A stretch of DNA of 64,000 nt from Euglena gracilis (Eukaryota; Euglenida; Euglenophyceae; Euglenales): contig CP154955.1 in assembly GCA_039621445.1 (NCBI GenBank), positions 4,123,836-4,187,835 of the forward strand, read 5' to 3'. The notes beneath the pieces were generated by a model, which was given only the letters and a program-made list of their open reading frames with translations, did no database searches and was not told the DNA's origin. The stretch's first letter is position 1. Each line of letters begins with the position of its first letter. Shown in pieces: positions 11,041 to 22,861 of this stretch. Both the position numbers and the translations under genes were made by a program.

Positions 11041-12130
11041 CTCACCCATCAGCATCACCCACCCCAAAACCCGACCCCCCAGGAGGTCGAAAATGTGATA
11101 TTATACGTCATTTGTGTGATATCTATGATGTGGTATGATATTTTACATGATGTGGTGATTATCTGTTTGCCAAAATTTTGTCAAAGCGTTTTGGCAAGCA
11201 AGGGCATGTTGGATATGAAAATGCAAGGAGCTGCAATACAGCATTTGTAAATCTCTTTTGAACCTCCCCAGAAAACACTGTACAACATGATTCATCGTGC
11301 ATTGTGGCGAATATTTTTTTGAAACAATCATAAATGAATTAAAATATTATGTGTTGCAAGCAAGCTGAGAAAAAATTGGGGAGAAAGAACACTCTGAATT
11401 ATGGTTGCAGATTTTACCACCTACTGGCACATTATGATTGATCGCACAATAAACACAATAATCACCCTGCCAAAAACAAGAACTATGATGTTTTCGGGGT
11501 CTGTTGTTGAAATCCCTGGTTGGGACCTTAGAGGGGTCAACGTTTTGAATTGCACTGAAAATTTCGCCCGAAAACAACTTCTGGTGGGAGCCATAAATCG
11601 ACTAACGGACAATCCGTTTCTGAAGCCAAAGTGGACTGGGTCCAGTTGGACCGCCAGACTCCCCCAAAAAGTCAGTACAGTTGATCCAGCTGCCTTTGCC
11701 ACTCACAAGGGGCAATTGAGAAATAATTAATAGCCAAAAAAATATTCCAAAAAAAAAACATTTTTGCTCTTTTTCGGAGGTTGAGCAATTCTCAGGACAA
11801 CGAAGCAGAAAACAGTGCAAAACTTGTGCAAAAACAATTTTGCACAAAAAAAACATTGGATTTTGGTGAGTGCGAAGTGTGAGATTTTTGGCAGTCCAGT
11901 TTGGGTTCCCTAACCCCCCCCCATGTGTATGAAGAAAGAGGGTATCATTTGTTGAAAATCCTTCACCCTCCTGTCGGCTTTGTGCCCTCCCACTGTCACA
12001 AAAAACACTTTTTGAACTCTCCATGAAATTCCCCGAAATGTTCGCATGAATTTAGCAACACTCATGCGGTGGCATTCATTCTCGTTGGAAAAAAAACCCA
12101 GGAAGGTCAGAAAGCGTGTCACGAGCAGGG
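11041..12130. other. No gene seen; AT-rich noncoding
   Basis: ATGAT/TGTGATAT words occur at 11,095-11,160 and scattered A/T runs follow. No open stretch on either strand has splice borders or a protein-like composition. Confidence 0.5.
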
Positions 12131-12139
12131 ATTTTTCAG

Positions 12140-12650
12140 GACCCCCCGGGGGGGGGGGTCCAGCCTCCGGCTGGCAAAAAGGCTGCTGGCTGGAAATGAG
12201 CTGCTGGCTGGACGGGGGGGGGGGGGGGGGGCTGGGGCTGGAGCGAGCTGGGCTGGGCTGGGTTTTTTTTAACACATTTTCTAACATATTTTTTTTCGTT
12301 TTCGACATTTTAATGGATGGATCTGGATCAAGGCTGGGGGGCTGTGATGGAGGAAGCTGTAATGAGGGGGAAAACTGCAGGGATAGGTGAGCTGGGCAGC
12401 CCAGTTGGCTGGCCAGCCTGCGAACGGCTGGCCCGGCCTCCGGCTGGGCTGGACCCAACTTTATTTCACTCGACCACCCCTTAGTTGCACTAAAGCTTCT
12501 TGTCTGTTTATGGCCGGCGCTAACTTCGCTTCTGGCCCAGTTTGCTCACTCGACCCCCCCCCCCCAGGGGGGCTCCCAGCCCGAAATTGGGCTGCTGGCT
12601 GGATTTGAGCTGCTGGCTGGCTGGACCCCCCCGCCCCGTGGGAGATGGGG
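12140..12650. repeat. GCTGGCTGGA-type G/C repeat, two direct copies
   Basis: A module of a G or C run followed by GGCTGCTGGCTGGA and GAGCTGCTGGCTGG occurs at about 12,160-12,230 and again at 12,580-12,640. A shorter version lies at 12,400-12,450. Similar words recur near 42,800. Probably a MITE family; its ends are not resolved. Confidence 0.4.
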
Positions 12651-13569
12651 TGCCCTCCGGCTTAAGAAAACCCCTGGTCATGAGGGAAAGCGCAGCCCGG
12701 GACAGAAGCCGACATGGTCCGCCGGTCCTACGCAATCCGCCAGGGGCCGGCCAGGGCAGGCAGGCAGCCCATCCCCGGAGAGAGGCCGGGCCGGGGCCTG
12801 GCAGGCGGGCGGGGAGGGAGGTCAGCTCTTCAAAGCTCAATTGAGAGATCCTAAAATTATTTGGCACTCGCACCAAAAATGGGGGAAACCCCCCCCCTTG
12901 CCCCCCCCCCCCCCCGGAGCGGGGGGATGGACCCCCCCACCAATTAGGGGAAGGGGATGGGGGTGGTCCTGGACCTGGAACCCCCTCCCAGCGGCAAGGG
13001 GAGGCCTCCCTCCCAGGTAAAAAAAAAAAAAAACCGGGGGAAACGCCGGAAAAAATCGAGGAGGGACAAGAATTGCCCCAAAATTCAGTCGTTTTTCCCC
13101 ACCAAATTGACATGAACAGATACAAACAGATACTAAAAACATAAGCCGGCCAGCGCGTAGTGCCGGGGAAGGAATCTTTTTGGATCCATGGGGGGGGTCC
13201 CCGGACCCCACTCGGACCTGAGAGAGGGGGAGGAGGGTGGTCTGGACCACCCCCCATACAAAACCAATGCTCACTTATTACCCTGCTCCTCCCCCGGATG
13301 GGGTGGATCACTAAGGTCTTTTAAAAAAAAAGATTTTGGTACACTGCGAGAGGGCATTTTTGCATCCTCCCCCAGCATTTATTCAGCTCCAGCGGGAAAA
13401 ATTGCTGGCCAGGGGAAAACTTGGGGGACCCAGATGAAATGCCCAGCTTTGGTTGGGCAAGCTGGGAATTTAACAGACTCTGTTGGCCAATCGGTCAGTA
13501 GAAGTTGCAGCGGGAAATGCAGCAGCATAATGGCAATATTATGCAAAATATGAATGTTTGCATCCCGAT

Positions 13570-13800
13570 CAGGCCATTGCTTGAGGAACCTGGGGGGACC
13601 CACTGGCTGGCCATTGTGCTAGACACTGAAAAAATGCTGCTAGCCCCTCCCCCCTCGGGGTTTCGGCTGGTTTTGTTCTAAAAAAAAAGGGCCAAAAATG
13701 GCCAAAAAGGGGCAGTTTTGGCAAGTTTGAGGGTCCAGGACATTTTCGGAGCTTGCGCTGGTCACTGGAAAAAATATATCCACTAGCTAGCCCTGCTAGT
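13570..13800. mobile_element. Partial hAT-like MITE
   Basis: The left end CAGGCCATTGCTTGAGG and the interior (CTGGCCA..GCTAGACACTG, CACTAGCTAGCCCTGCTAG) match the 423-bp family at 41,215 and 46,366. The right TIR is not found in inverted orientation, so this copy is truncated. Confidence 0.6.
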
Positions 13801-14319
13801 AGACCACACCATTGCTTAGCGACTCTGGAATGTGTTAGCGACTCTGAAATATGTTGGCAAGGCAATACTGCCAATAATCTCAAAGAAATCTAAAAATTTC
13901 GTCGCCTTCGGCGCCAGGACGGCCAGTTTTCATTTTCGGGCATCTCCGGGACCCGGAAAAACTGTTTTTGAGCCGAAAATGAGCGTTTTTTTTGACCTGA
14001 CCCCCCGGCCCCCCCGAATCCTGTGGACTTTGGGTCATTTTCAGGTCAAAAAATATTAAAAAATCGAATTTTTTTTGCCCAAAACGTTGTTTTTTGGCCT
14101 CCCCGACCCGGAAAAACTGTTTTGGAGCCGAAAATGAGCGTTTTTCGACCCGGGGAGGGGTCACTCTGAAAAAACCAGACCCCGGAGGGAGGGGGGTTGA
14201 TTATTTGGTCTCGCAACCTTCGAAGAAAAAGTGGCTGAAAGGAGACATTCGGCACCAAAACACGCACACGCACGCACACCCGCACGACGCAGGCACGCAT
14301 ACACGCATGCACGCATGCA

Positions 14320-14322
<3 letters not shown>

Positions 14323-14362
<40 letters not shown>
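14323..14362. repeat. (CA)n microsatellite
   Basis: CA repeat preceded by GCACGCATGCACGTA words. Confidence 0.95.
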
Positions 14363-14369
14363 CAAGAGA

Positions 14370-15200
14370 TAAAACAAAAATGTCAATTGTCTAATGCCAT
14401 CCATATCATTCCATGTGTCTCAAGACAACTCAATCCGGTGCGACCATGCCACATCAGAAGAAATTACAATGGGGAACTGGCTCCTTTAAGCAGCAGCTCA
14501 TTTGTTAGCTCTGATGGCAATCTCCACATTCAAGCAATATTTGGCGCGGCACCTGATTCCCCTGGTTTGGGCAAGATTGGTGGAAACTTGTACCAGGGGG
14601 CATGAACGGAAAAAATTGCTGTAAGAAAAATTCTGGACAAGATTGTTATCCAGGATTATTCCCAAAAATGCATACAGATCGATCCACACGAGTGTTTCCC
14701 GATAAATTCAAGAATTTTCCCATTTCCTCTGGCGAACGCCTAAAATCTTTCATTGGCAGCTTGTGCCGATCATTTGGGGTGGTTTTTATTCCAAATAACC
14801 TGTTCAGAAGCTGCATTGATCCTTTAAAATGAAAGAATGCATATTTTTTTGCGTTATTTTGCAATTTAAACTTAGGATTTACCAAACTTTGAATTTGGAT
14901 TTGGGAAAACTTCAGAAAAATGGGTTCAATTGTACCATATTCACATACCAGGAACTGGGAACAGTTACCAACAAGAAGAAATCTGTTGGGCAAAATAATA
15001 GACAAATGCGGGGAAGAATTCTGGGATTTCAGGAGGCCGGGAAAAAATTCTGGACGAAAAAGTCTCGACAAGCTTGGCTATCGGCTTAGGACCCCGGTGC
15101 CTGCTGACCAAACCAAAATTTCCCTTGAAAATGGCCAAAAGGAAACTGGCTGAGAAGAGAGGGTTCATGATCTGGCCAGGAAAAAGGAAACTCGGGGGAC
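14370..15200. other. AT-rich stretch, no supported gene
   Basis: An open plus-strand reading at 14,602-14,832 has a mildly protein-like composition, but no splice site, homologous motif or second copy supports it. The rest is AT-rich with no signal I can name. Confidence 0.4.
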
Positions 15201-15211
15201 AGGGACGACAC

Positions 15212-15262
15212 TTCACGAGGCTCACGGCTGGGCACGGCAAAGCCATGCCGGCGCAGGCACGC
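15212..15262 (-). CDS. Predicted small internal exon (17 codons)
   Basis: The minus-strand exon ACLRRHGFAVPSREPRE lies between ATTATCAG| and GAA|GTGTCG. It is GC-rich compared with its AT-rich surroundings. Too short to assign. Confidence 0.4.
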
Positions 15263-15651
15263 CTGATAATCGAGGTCACGCCCCACTCAGGGCCGGATGT
15301 TTTGTGGCAAGCTTTCTTTGAACTTGGAAAGCAAAGGCTTCCTTTCAAGACACCCAGCTCAGCGGAGCAGTGTTCGATATAAAAGCAGCGTACCCAGTCT
15401 TGGGTGCGCAATCCGAGTTGGTCCAATCCAGTCCGAGTACCCAGTCTGGGGATGCCCGGGACCTCCCAACGAGGTCAAAAATTTCCTTCCGGCACTTTGC
15501 ACCGAAATATTCTTGGGATTTCGACAGATTATTGCCCAAAAATTGCCTCGCAGTTCCCCGTGGAAATGTGGGGCTCCACTCAATGCCGTGCTGTAATGGC
15601 AGCATGGCATTTAACTACCTCGCGAGGTACATCGGGGCCTGGCCTCGCCAC

Positions 15652-15782
15652 CTGCTCAGCCTCAGCGAAGCGCTGGGGACCTGCCGACAGGGTGGTGCGC
15701 AGGGCACAGCAGCCGCTCCCAACAGCCCGGAGGTACTGCAGCCGCAGCTGGATGTGCTGGGCCAGGCTGAGGCGCCACACCG
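15652..15782 (-). CDS. Predicted internal exon, helical
   Basis: Between CGACCCCAG| and GAGCAG|GTGGCG the minus strand reads VWRLSLAQHIQLRLQYLRAV, GSGCCALRTTLSAGPQRF, AEAEQ. The amphipathic composition and good splice sites support coding status. Function is not recognised. Confidence 0.5.
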
Positions 15783-15799
15783 CTGGGGTCGTGGGACAG

Positions 15800-16700
15800 C
15801 TTCGATAAACACGGCAGAAGGACAGAACACGGAAGCAGGCAAAGGGTGGATGCGCCGATAGTCTGGTGGACAGATAAATTTGTGGAAAAAAGTTAACTGT
15901 AAGAATAACATTATCACATCATTCTGTGTGTTGCTGACGGATCTGCGGCTTTCACAAGTTGGTGGAAACTCCCCAATAAGTTGTTTAAATAGGGGTCGGT
16001 CAAAAGACTTTCTGAAATTGGGGAGGGGTTTGATTATTCCCCGCCCTCTGTAACTCCATACCCAGTGACTCCAAACAATTTTGGGGAAACCAGCAAAGAT
16101 CCCGAGTTTAAAACAACTGCGACCATTTGTTTCAGGATTCTTACCAAAAATATGCGAAGAAATGACCGTTTTTTTTTTATTCGTTCATTGTGGTTAGAAC
16201 TATAATAACCTTTCCCCGTGACTGTTGACCCCCCCCCCCAGGAAACGTTCCTCTGGTTCCGTGCTGGCTGACTTTCCTGACAGGGACTCTGCACTCTGTA
16301 TCTGACTTGTCTGGAGGCAGGTTTCCTGGGGGAGGAATTCGCATAAATCATACGGATTTGAATATAAATACATTTATGGCAAGGATGTTTCAGCCCCTCC
16401 CCCCTAGGTCTGGGTTCGGTCACCACGTGCGACGCGCGTCTTCTCACTGGCCCAGGCCGCGCGATTCCTGGGGAAATAAAAGCCGCCGAACGGCGGGCCC
16501 CCACAGGGGGCTGAGCCCTCCCTTTGCCTTTGGGGCGACCCTAAAAAGCATCGATGTTGGGGCTTGCCTTGCAACAGCTTTTATGATGCATGCGGCACAG
16601 ACACAAGACGTTGGGGAGGGGAGTGAGACCGGATCCAAACCAGGCCAGGATCAGCCCTAACCCTAACCCGACTCCTCAGTAATCCCAACAGGGTCTACCA
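15800..16700. other. No supported gene; short telomere-like word
   Basis: Mixed sequence without splice-bounded ORFs. At 16,655-16,672 there is CCCTAACCCTAACCCG, two units of a telomere-type repeat, too short to be more than an interstitial trace. Confidence 0.4.
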
Positions 16701-16734
16701 CAAAAATGGAATCCTGATCTGGAGGTTACCTGCC

Positions 16735-16915
16735 GGAGGCTCCAGGGAGACTCCAGGGAGACTCCAGGGAAGCTCCAGGGAACCTCCAGGTAGGCTCGAG
16801 GGAGGCTCAGATAACCAGCCTCCAGGGAGCCTCCCCGGAGGGAGGCTCAGGTAACCAGCCTCCATGGAGGCTCCCTGGAAGGGAGCCTCCATGGAGGCTC
16901 AGGTAACCAGTTTTT
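16735..16915. repeat. Minisatellite of CTCCAGGGAGA/GGAGGCTCAGGTAACCAG
   Basis: Degenerate tandem units of about 10-12 bp (CTCCAGGGAGA) pass into longer GGAGGCTC.GGTAACCAGCCTCC units with internal inverted symmetry. Confidence 0.8.
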
Positions 16916-17079
16916 GTGCACAGGCCGACGGTGGGACAGGTGGAGTGCCGTGATGCATTCTGTGGTGTTGTAGACTCGGAATGCATGAATCAGCAGTTGC
17001 TCACCAGGGATGTGACATGGGATAATGCAGGCACAGCGAGGCACAAGAAGAAGAGATATGAAACATCTGGACAACATCT

Positions 17080-18065
17080 GCATCTTGACTAGCATTTGAA
17101 TCTTGTCCAGTGTCTGCATCTTGTCAAGTGTCAACATCTTGTCCAATATTTGCATCTTGTGTGGTCTCTGCACCTTCTCCAATACCTGCATCCATTGCAT
17201 CTTGTCCAATACCTTCCTCTTTTGTCCAACATCTACAACTTGTCCAGCGTCTACATCTTGTCCAGCATCTGCATCTTTTCCAACATCTGCACCTTGTCCA
17301 ACATTTGCATCTCGTCCAGTATCTGCGTCCACTGCATCTTGCCTAGTATCTGCATCCTGTCCAGCAACTACAACCACTGCATCTTGTCCAGCATCTGCAA
17401 CCACTGCATCTTGTCCAGCAGCTGCATCTTGTCCAGCATCTACAACCAGTACATCTTGTCCAGCATCTTCATCTTGTCCAAAATCTGCATCTTTTCCAAC
17501 ATCTGCATCTTGTCCAACATCTGCATATCGTCCAGTATCTGCGCCCACTGCATCTTGTCTTGTATCTGCATCTTGTTCAGCATCTGCAACCACTACCCAG
17601 TACACCTTGTCCAACATCTGCATCTTGTCCAACATCTGCATCTCGTCCTTTATCTGCGTCCATTGCATCTTGTCTGGTATCTGCATCTTGTCCAGCATCT
17701 GCAACCACTGCACCTTGTCCGGCATCTGCACCTTGTCCAGCATCTCCAACCATTGCATCCTGTCCAGCATCTGCATCTTGTCCAATCTGCATCTTTTCCA
17801 ACATCTGCATCTTGTCCAACGTCTGCATCTCGTCCAGTATCCGCGTCCACTGTGCCTAGTATCAGCATCTTGTCCAGCATCAGCAACCACTGCATGCTGT
17901 CCAGCATCTGCATCTTGTCCAGCTTCTGCATGTTGTCCAGCATCTGCATCTTGTCCAGCATCAGCAACCACTGCAGCATCTGCATCTTGTCCAGCATCTG
18001 CAACCAGTGCATCCTGTCCAGCATCTGCATCCTGTCCATATCTGCATCTTGCCTGATGTCTGCAA
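17080..18065. repeat. ~1-kb coding-open minisatellite (9-bp multiples)
   Basis: Tandem arrays of CATCTTGTCCAGCATCTG (18 bp) alternate with 9-bp inserts such as CAACCACTG. Because all units are multiples of nine and lack stops, several frames on both strands remain open for 300 or more codons (for example repeats of DAGQDA on the minus strand). The open frames are therefore not evidence of a gene. Confidence 0.9.
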
Positions 18066-18099
18066 CCATTGGCTCACAACGGAGTCAAAATAACCACAA

Positions 18100-18330
18100 A
18101 AGCCAAAGAGCAACAAAATGACCGAAAATAGCTTGAAATAACCTTAAATAGCCCAAAAATGCCAACAATATCCACAAAAATTTCACAAAATACCCAAAAA
18201 TACCCAAAATCACCAAAATGGCACAAAATGACCAAAAATGCCATAACGGTGTTCATATTGACCCAAATTAACCCAATATTTGCCCAAATCAATGCAAAAT
18301 AACCCAAATTAGCAAAAAAAAACCATTTTG
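18100..18330. repeat. A-rich CCAAAATN tract
   Basis: Degenerate repeats of AAAATNNCC/CCAAAAAT lie just left of the 14.7-kb element. Similar mirror-image TTTTGGCC tracts occur at 43.3-43.7 and 46.56-46.99 kb. Confidence 0.7.
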
Positions 18331-18785
18331 CCAAGATGCCAGATGGGTGTAATGGGAGGTTGGGAGGCAACATAGAGCTGAATTGAAACCGAAAATGAAT
18401 TCATCACTTACCTAAATTATTTGCTGTGCAAAAAATGACGTCGTCACACCAGCCTCACACCCCAGTTGCAGTGTATAATGTGGCCGCTTCGGTGGGTGCT
18501 GTTGCACCGGGGAGGTCAATGCCGGCCTGGTGGGCGCTGAAACATCAACAGCTGATGGGGCTGCAGCAGTGGAGCCTAGGCTGGTGGAACATGTGCCGTT
18601 ATTGGGAAGCTGCGCACCCACCTTCAGGGGATCCTCTGTCTCCATCTTTTGTGGGTCCTGTCAATGGACCAGAAACGGCACCATAATGCCAGATGCCAGA
18701 GGAGACGGTGTGGTCATTTGGGTTGAAGCCATTCAGCAGGGCCCGCTGGTTCGCGCCGTCATGGCCCCTTTGTCACACCGTTTAT

Positions 18786-18806
18786 CTTAGGAGGCATAAA
18801 CTGCCC
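18786..18806 (+). repeat. Left TIR, outer element
   Basis: 21-bp terminal inverted repeat preceded by the TSD copy TTTAT. The following 15 bases (ATGAATAAATTGACT) resemble those after the inner left TIR (ATGAAAAAATTGACC). Confidence 0.9.
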
Positions 18807-20476
18807 ATGAATAAATTGACTGAAGTGCCACACAGAAAGCCAGAAAAATACTGCAAAAAAAGAGCCAAAATTTTCGAGTAACACATCAGATTGAAAATTT
18901 TAGAGCCATTTTGGCTGCAGAACAGATGAAGCGGAAAACCGCTTCAATGATTTCCGAAATTTATTTTTTAGCAGATTCAAAGGTAAATGCTATCCAGCAA
19001 AAAGGTGGTGGAAAAGACACTAAATACACAACTAACGAACGATGGACCACGTCCGTCAGAAACACAGGTACGGAAAGCGATTATATGCGTAGCAATAACT
19101 GCATTTAAAGACGACAGCGGCATACGAAACAAAAAAAAAACGAAAAATCTGTAATGAAGCGGAATACCGCTTCATCAACACCCACAGTCTTGAGATTTCA
19201 CGACGTGCAACTGATTCAGATGTAGCAGTATCGCATGTACATTTAGGCAATGCCTGAGAAAAAGGAGGAGAGACCACGTTTCACCCTCGTGATTCACTCT
19301 GCCTGATACCGACGTTGGCTACCGTCGGTGTCAGTTCTTCCAGTGGTCTGCCGAGGCCGCAGGCGGCGGAAGCAGGCACCCGGCAGCCCCGTGGCTCCCC
19401 GCCTTGCACTGCCAGAGATACAACGGTTTTATGCTTAGACTAAACATGGAACGAACCTATGACGTTCGCGGTGCACGTGACAGTTAAGCGGTTGTATTAT
19501 ACGAGCAGCACATGCGTAGGTCCAGTGAAAGCAGCAACTGAACTCGAAGGAAGCGGTTTTCCGCTTCCTTGGCACGTGACTGGCAAAATTTCACAAAAAG
19601 GGGAGAGACTGGACCGGGTCCAATTCACTTCCCCGGACCCCCGAACGGTGCCCAGCCGTCAGGGGTTCGGTTACGGCTTTTGCTGGACCAGGAAGGCGAT
19701 CGTACAGCCCAGGCTCCCCATTCAATGCAGCACACAAAAGTTACCAAGCTTACGATGTATCTTGTGAAATGCACTTCATGGTTCAATCGAACGTTAAACG
19801 GTTAACAACGTCGCGCACCGCATGGCACCGCTTGCGACTGGCTTCAGAATGGGTGAGTAGATTCGACAGTAAGCGGTTTTCCGCTTCTGTTTACGAGAGT
19901 GTCTGAAATGTTTAATGTCACTCGCGAGGTACGTAACTGTTTACCGGTTGCATGTACCATGAACAGCATAAGAGTGGTACTGTTAATAACCACATTGAAG
20001 AACGCGGTTACTGTGGTGGACTGAAACCAAGATTGGTCCGCTGCAACTCGTTGTGCGCGTATAACGTCCATCGATACGTCACTTGCGCTGAGTTCATCGA
20101 GTCCATGAGAAATCCTCTGCAGACATGACCTTGGCGGAGTTTTTATGGTGAGAATCTACAACAGGATGGTTTTATTTTTTGTAAAAAGAATGAAAATGAA
20201 GCGGAAAACCGCTTCACCTACGACTGAAATCGCGATCATGTCTGATCATACCCAGTGTGTGACCACAAAGTACTAAACAGTCCAATCCACACGCATTCAA
20301 GTGTTTTAACTGAACGTGGTCTGTGGGCTGCCGCTGGCAATGGCCAGCAAAGGCCGTATGTGGCGGGGACTGCCCACCCCCTCCACGTACTGTCTGTGGT
20401 TCCATACCAGTGACAGCCTCCTTTTTGCTATCACTGGAGTGAGCGGGAATCCGCTTCATTCACACGTACCAACATA

Positions 20477-20761
20477 TGTGGGTAGCGACTGTGATCACCC
20501 AGGCAGTCGTGCTCATCTGCGCAGAACATGCACTCTGTTTGGTGAACGACGTTTGCTTTCTGGTGTGCTGGTGAGTAACACTGGCGTGGACAGCTGAACA
20601 AACACGTCAGTTCAGCTTCTATACCGAGATCAAGATACTACATGCAACTGCGACTGTTGCGATGAGTTGCTGAGTCAGTCCGCAGGGTTGAGTAGTGAGT
20701 GTGATTACGGCAGGCAGTCAAGCTAATGTGGGTAGTGACTGTGATCACGCAGGCAGTCGTG
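20477..20761. repeat. Direct repeats of a CAGGCAGTCGTG module
   Basis: TGTGGGTAGCGACTGTGATC..CAGGCAGTCGTG (20,477-20,510) recurs at 20,727-20,761, with a diverged copy at 20,694-20,719. They lie in the left noncoding part of the large element between two hairpins, where subterminal transposase-binding repeats might be expected. Confidence 0.6.
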
Positions 20762-21243
20762 TCAAAAAAACAAGCAGTAATTTTAAAATGCGCCACACTG
20801 GGAAGCGTTTTTCCGCTTCATAATAAAAATGCCAGAAAAAATAGGGAAATAGAGCCCTACGACTCTAAATCGCGAGGTTTTTAACCGACGTAAACTGGCA
20901 GGTGTACCACCAACCACATCAATCCCAATCAAATTCCCAGGTAATCGTGTTTTGGGAAGGATTTTACCTGACATCGCGCTCTGGATGCGCCCAATTTGAG
21001 AGATCAACGTCCTGTTGCAACCCCCGTTTCAAAATCTGAATACCCTTGCGAAATAGCACCACAAAAATAGCACTAAAGTGCAAATGAAGCGGAAAACCGC
21101 TTCATATACATTGTTATAATTAATTTTACAAAGCATACTGTGTTTAATGTCTAATGAACAAGAGATTGTGCATAGGAAGCGGTTTTCCGCTTCCTGTTCT
21201 ATCACAATATCCGTAGCTATCTGTCCATTGAAACAGAGAACAC

Positions 21244-21522
21244 ATGCCTGTTGCTGCACAGCCAGTGGAATTGGTCCTGAACGTTTGGGGTCTGCGCACT
21301 TATTTGGAACGTGGCAGGCCTCGTTCGGGATGGGACCTCTTTTACGACGCCTTCGTGGCTCGTCAAATAGGTGCCCAAGCAATTGTGGCACTGTGCTGCA
21401 TCGTGCGGCTAAATCGCCGTTCGCGTCGCACAGTGGAAGCGGTGCAGGAGGCCTACATGCTTCATCTCACCGTCCACGGTGGCTGGGACAGCTTGCCATT
21501 CTGGTCGTCAACTGACTGCTGA
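21244..21522 (+). CDS. Small hypothetical protein inside the large element
   Basis: A 92-codon open frame with protein-like composition: VWGLRTYLERGRPRSGWDLF early, then AIVALCCIVRLNRRSRRTVE, and WDSLPFW near the end. It sits between hairpins at 21,175 and 21,573 and converges on the minus-strand gene. It may be an exon rather than a whole gene. No family is recognised, and a Kozak-like context is not evident. Confidence 0.4.
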   Translation: MPVAAQPVELVLNVWGLRTYLERGRPRSGWDLFYDAFVARQIGAQAIVALCCIVRLNRRSRRTVEAVQEAYMLHLTVHGGWDSLPFWSSTDC

Positions 21523-21595
21523 GGCGCAAGTAGCAACCAATTTACTTCTGTTAATTTCATGAGAGGGCAAAAGAAGCGTAAAACCGCCAGCTGTG

Positions 21596-22711
21596 CTATG
21601 GGCGCTCAGAATGGGACATGACTGACTCGCGGGACAACAAAAGGCTGGCAAACAACTTCTCCATGTACAGCACCTTTCGGTGGCTCCGCAGGCTGGACGT
21701 CAGGTGGTGGTCACCAGGGGAGACCTCCAGGTGGGCCAGCACCGGGAAGAACGCCCGGTACACGATGGTCACCGTGTGCTTGTACGCGTGCCAGATGCCG
21801 TACAGCAGAGGGACCTCAGCCAGGTAGCGGGACACGTAGTACCGCGATGCGGACGCTGAGTACAGCAGCCGCAGGCACCGGTAGTGGATGTTCTCGTCCA
21901 CCAAGAGCGGCGTCTGGCGGCGCGTGAGGTGCTGCAGTGACTTCGCCGTCTGCAACACCAGCAGCAGGTCCAGGTTGGCTGACACCACCTGTTCAGTCAG
22001 CGACAGAGGACGCCACTGCAGTGACCGCATGTCGGTCCGCGCCACATCCAAAGGCACCCGGATGCTCGTCTCGGTGAGATGCATCCGGCGTATGCGACCC
22101 ACGGCTTGGTGCAGCAGCGGCGACGCGGTACAACACGATGACGCCACCACCTCCAGGTTGCCGATGAGGTCGCTCAGTTCTGGATGTCCTGGAGACACCG
22201 GGAACGTCACGGAGCGTGTCCTCGTGCCCTGTTGGTGCATCAGGTTCTCCAGCTGCATGAAGCTTCACCAGTACAAACTCCACACGTGTGAGTTCTTTAA
22301 AATGATTCAGATTTGTTAGCGAGATCGGATGTAATGAAAACATGCATTTCATCTCATATGGAAGCGGCTTTACGCTTCATTGGCGTTTTCATAGCCGAAA
22401 TGAATGCAGTTAGCTTTGTGAATGAATGCCCGGTATACCCCCATTCACGTTTATACTTTAAGAAAACGATTCTCCATACAACGTGTAATCTGCACTGTTC
22501 CAAAAGCGGTGAGGTTCTGGCTCAGGTTTGGCGTGGCCGGGTCCGTTCCCCAGCGTAGCCAGCAGAAGTTGTCCAGCCACAAGACAACCTGGTGGTTTCG
22601 CAGGGAGGCCAGGATGTCCCGCGCCGCCACCGTTGCCCGGGCTGCAACCGGCACCTCCGTACGGCCCACGATGCCGGTATGCCGGAGCGTTTGCCAGCCT
22701 TTTGTTGTCCC
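21596..22711 (-). CDS. Spliced transposase candidate of the 14.7-kb element
   Basis: Two exons fit in phase. The 5' exon (right part) ends at 22,496 and contains VVLWLDNFCWLRWGTDPATP. A 243-nt GT..AG intron (22,253-22,495) carries one hairpin. The 3' exon, 22,252-21,596, begins LENLMHQQGTRTRSVTFPV and later reads LLVDENIHYRCLRLLYSAS and VPLLYGIWHAYKHTVTIVYR, ending SHSERP-TAG. Isolated Asp/Asn and Asp/Glu positions in hydrophobic contexts (LWLDN, LLVDEN) resemble RNase-H-fold transposase cores, but I cannot match a named DDE family. The 5' end is unclear; the frame stays open to 23,191, where it overlaps the opposite gene. It is the best transposase candidate because it is the only such gene besides the ParB-like one. 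Confidence 0.5.
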
Positions 22712-22861
22712 TCGGAAGTCAGCAGCCCCCCGCAAGCTGGCGGTGTTCTCGGCCGCCGCACTGGGGTCCTCGAGGGGTTGGGCCTGTCGATGCAGCGTAC
22801 GCCACACAGCATACGCACCAGCACTCGCTCTGCAACAACAAGAGCTGAGCAACAGCAGCAA

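Noticed and set aside
12700-12835. GC-rich minus-strand exon (LTSLPARLPGPG)
   Set aside because: Open in several frames, Pro/Gly/Arg composition typical of GC-rich noncoding DNA, no clear donor.
16650-16675. Telomere
   Set aside because: Only two CCCTAA units within ordinary sequence.
16847-18121. Open frames of 317-374 codons on both strands
   Set aside because: They follow directly from a stop-free minisatellite with period a multiple of three; composition is identical in several frames.
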